DNA of 64,000 nt from Marinomonas maritima. Lineage in GTDB: Bacteria > Pseudomonadota > Gammaproteobacteria > Pseudomonadales > Marinomonadaceae. The position numbers were made by a program, and so were the translations under genes. The notes beneath the pieces are model-generated. The model saw only the letters and a list, made by a program, of their open reading frames with translations. It ran no database searches and had not been told where the DNA came from. This document shows, piece after piece, positions 62,563 through 64,000 of this stretch. The stretch is from NCBI RefSeq assembly GCF_024435075.2, contig NZ_JAMZEG020000001.1, forward strand, positions 1,178,001-1,242,000, given 5' to 3'. Each line of letters starts with the position of its first letter. Positions within the stretch are counted from its first letter, which is position 1.

Positions 62563-62765
62563 TATGAACCTAATATTTTAGACTTTATCGTTTTCCAATC
62601 TGAGCCGATATTTTGATCTGATTCGAATTGTGCCAGTCTATTATCTAATTCATTTTTTTGTGCTGCCGTTAGTTCAATGGCGTTCTGGTCATTTGCGACA
62701 GAGTCCCAAAGCTGCTGAGCTAACGTCACTTTTTCTCTCGCAGTTAAATCATTTAGCTTCATCAT
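62562..62765 (-). CDS. Addiction-module antitoxin
   Basis: 67 residues from the ATG at 62765 (a GTG six bases earlier also fits) with AGGTGA upstream. LTAREKVTLAQQLWDSVAND and LTAAQKNELDNRLAQFESD are typical of the short antitoxins of the 'addiction module protein' family that pair with ParE-like toxins. It precedes and overlaps the toxin, as usual, so both are coupled. Confidence 0.86.
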   Translation of the reverse strand: MMKLNDLTAREKVTLAQQLWDSVANDQNAIELTAAQKNELDNRLAQFESDQNIGSDWKTIKSKILGS

Positions 62766-62903
62766 CGTCACCTAACAATATTTGATGTCTAAGAAGTATA
62801 AAACGATTTAAACTAAATGTAACTGATCGCAGCTATTATGTCGCTATCACTCATTTACACCAATCTATAAGCGGAACAACTCTCGCATAGGATGAAAACA
62901 GCA

Positions 62904-64000
62904 ATGTCTAACTACGATCAATTAACGTCACACTACCAAACGATTCATCACTTTAATCATGCCGAGTCTATGCTCAGTTGGGATGCCGCGGCGAACATGC
63001 CATCTGGTGGCAGCAATGCGCGCTCAAAAGCCATGGCCGAATTGTCGGTTCATATCCATCGTTTATCCACTCAGCCTCAACTTGAAGAGTGGTTTGGCAA
63101 CGCGGAAAAAGAGTCTTTAAACACGGAACAGAAGGCGAGCCTGCGTGAGATGAAGCGCAAGTGGCAACAAGCAACGGTCGTGCCGGAAGACTTAGTGCAA
63201 GCGCAATCCATAGCGAGTTCAAAATGTGAACACGCTTGGCGTTCACAACGTCAAGAAAACGATTGGGTAGGGTTTGAGAAGAACTGGAAAGAAGTCGTCG
63301 CCTTGTCTCGTGAAGAAGCGAAAATTCGCGGCGAAGCGTTAGGTCTTACTCCTTACGACGCCATGCTCGACAAGTTCGAACCGGGTACCACAACCGCTTC
63401 TCTTGATGCCTTGTTTTCAGATGTCAAAACGTGGCTGCCAGAGCTGATTGAAAAAGTGCTCGTAAAGCAGCAATCTAATTCTATCATTATGCCGTCAGGT
63501 ACTTTTTCTACCGCCTCGCAAAAAGCGCTCGGTCTGGAAGTCATGAAGCTACTGAAATTCGACTTTGATCGCGGTCGATTAGACCAAAGTGTTCACCCGT
63601 TCTGCGGTGGCGTTCCGTCTGATGTGCGTATTACGACCCGTTACGATGAAAAAAATTTCGTACAAGCCTTAATGGGTATTGTTCACGAAACAGGCCACGC
63701 TCGTTACGAACAAGGCTTACCAAGTGCCTTTGCCGGCTTACCAGTGGGTGAGGCGCGTTCCATGGGGGTTCATGAATCACAATCGCTCTTTTTTGAAATG
63801 CAGATAGGCCGCTGTAAACCCTTTATTTCCCACTTGTCGCGCCTTTCTGCCGACGCCTTTAACGCGCACAAAGACCCCGTGTTTGCTGAAGAAAACCTCT
63901 ACAAAATCTACACACAGGTGAAAAAAGGCTTTATTCGAGTCGATGCAGACGAACTCACGTACCCAGCGCACGTTATTGTGCGCTACGAAATCGAACGTGA
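62904..64000 (+). CDS. M32-family metallocarboxypeptidase (3' end cut off)
   Basis: About 365 codons visible; the family is around 490-500 residues, so roughly the last quarter is missing. Cytoplasmic zinc or cobalt carboxypeptidase removing C-terminal residues (Thermus carboxypeptidase Taq type). The catalytic motif HETGH (His261-His265) is present, followed by GLPVGEARSMGVHESQSLFFE (about 278-298) in which the Glu of HESQ is the third ligand. The early segment NHAESMLSWDAAANMPSGG is typical. Start at 62904; an ATG 12 bases earlier is in frame but has no ribosome site. Confidence 0.94.
   Translation, partial: MSNYDQLTSHYQTIHHFNHAESMLSWDAAANMPSGGSNARSKAMAELSVHIHRLSTQPQLEEWFGNAEKESLNTEQKASLREMKRKWQQATVVPEDLVQAQSIASSKCEHAWRSQRQENDWVGFEKNWKEVVALSREEAKIRGEALGLTPYDAMLDKFEPGTTTASLDALFSDVKTWLPELIEKVLVKQQSNSIIMPSGTFSTASQKALGLEVMKLLKFDFDRGRLDQSVHPFCGGVPSDVRITTRYDEKNFVQALMGIVHETGHARYEQGLPSAFAGLPVGEARSMGVHESQSLFFEMQIGRCKPFISHLSRLSADAFNAHKDPVFAEENLYKIYTQVKKGFIRVDADELTYPAHVIVRYEIER

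Overview
This window looks like a chromosomal segment of a marine gammaproteobacterium, most likely an Oceanospirillales member close to Marinomonas. That is an inference from gene content, gene order and the moderately AT-rich composition; no rRNA is present to settle it. The segment is dense with housekeeping and catabolic genes. I see no rRNA, tRNA, insertion sequence, prophage or CRISPR array. Both ends cut through genes: a Tag-like DNA glycosylase on the left and an M32 carboxypeptidase on the right.

Layout. (1) 1-2.4 kb: tag-like, pdxJ, a DTW-domain tRNA-modifying enzyme and a DUF1244 protein. (2) 2.4-10 kb: a biofilm-adhesin control and secretion locus, with the periplasmic protease LapG, the c-di-GMP receptor LapD, the type I secretion ATPase LapB, the adaptor LapC and a LuxR-type regulator. 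The adhesin itself is not here. (3) 10.1-24.5 kb: a complete nitrate assimilation region. It holds nasT-nasS, the ABC transporter nrtABC, a NasC-like flavoprotein, nirBD, nasA, a TrpD2-like gene and mobA. Three sites fit the sigma-54 -24/-12 consensus. Two leader RNAs end in strong intrinsic terminators preceded by hexaloop hairpins of the ANTAR type. The simplest reading is a two-layer control: nitrogen limitation acts through NtrC/RpoN, and nitrate acts through NasS/NasT antitermination. (4) 24.5-28.5 kb: DUF3108, purN-purM, DUF2066 and a small zinc-ribbon protein. (5) 28.5-42 kb: citric acid cycle block with gltA facing sdhCDAB, sucAB, lpd and sucCD. SucB carries two almost identical lipoyl domains. 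(6) 42-49.5 kb: a CWC small protein, L-2-hydroxyglutarate oxidase, a lipoprotein, a three-gene signalling module (PAS kinase, receiver, receiver-GGDEF-EAL) and an ApbE-like lipoprotein. (7) 49.5-53.6 kb: two regulator/transporter pairs, AraC with a NepI-like MFS pump and LysR with a LysE exporter. (8) 53.9-62.2 kb: the heterotetrameric sarcosine oxidase operon soxBDAG, then purU and dld. (9) 62.2-64 kb: a ParE-type toxin-antitoxin pair and the truncated M32 peptidase.

How the parts fit. Nitrate is imported by NrtABC, reduced to nitrite by NasA and to ammonium by NirBD, while MobA supplies the molybdenum cofactor form NasA needs. The TCA block and LhgO feed the respiratory quinone pool, as does Dld. 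Sarcosine oxidase and PurU link methylated glycine catabolism to folate one-carbon balance. Two c-di-GMP elements, LapD and the receiver-GGDEF-EAL protein, suggest control of attachment. The most interesting signals are the leader RNAs and sigma-54 sites of the nitrate region, a 15-bp tandem repeat between nrtB and nrtC, and the double-lipoyl SucB.
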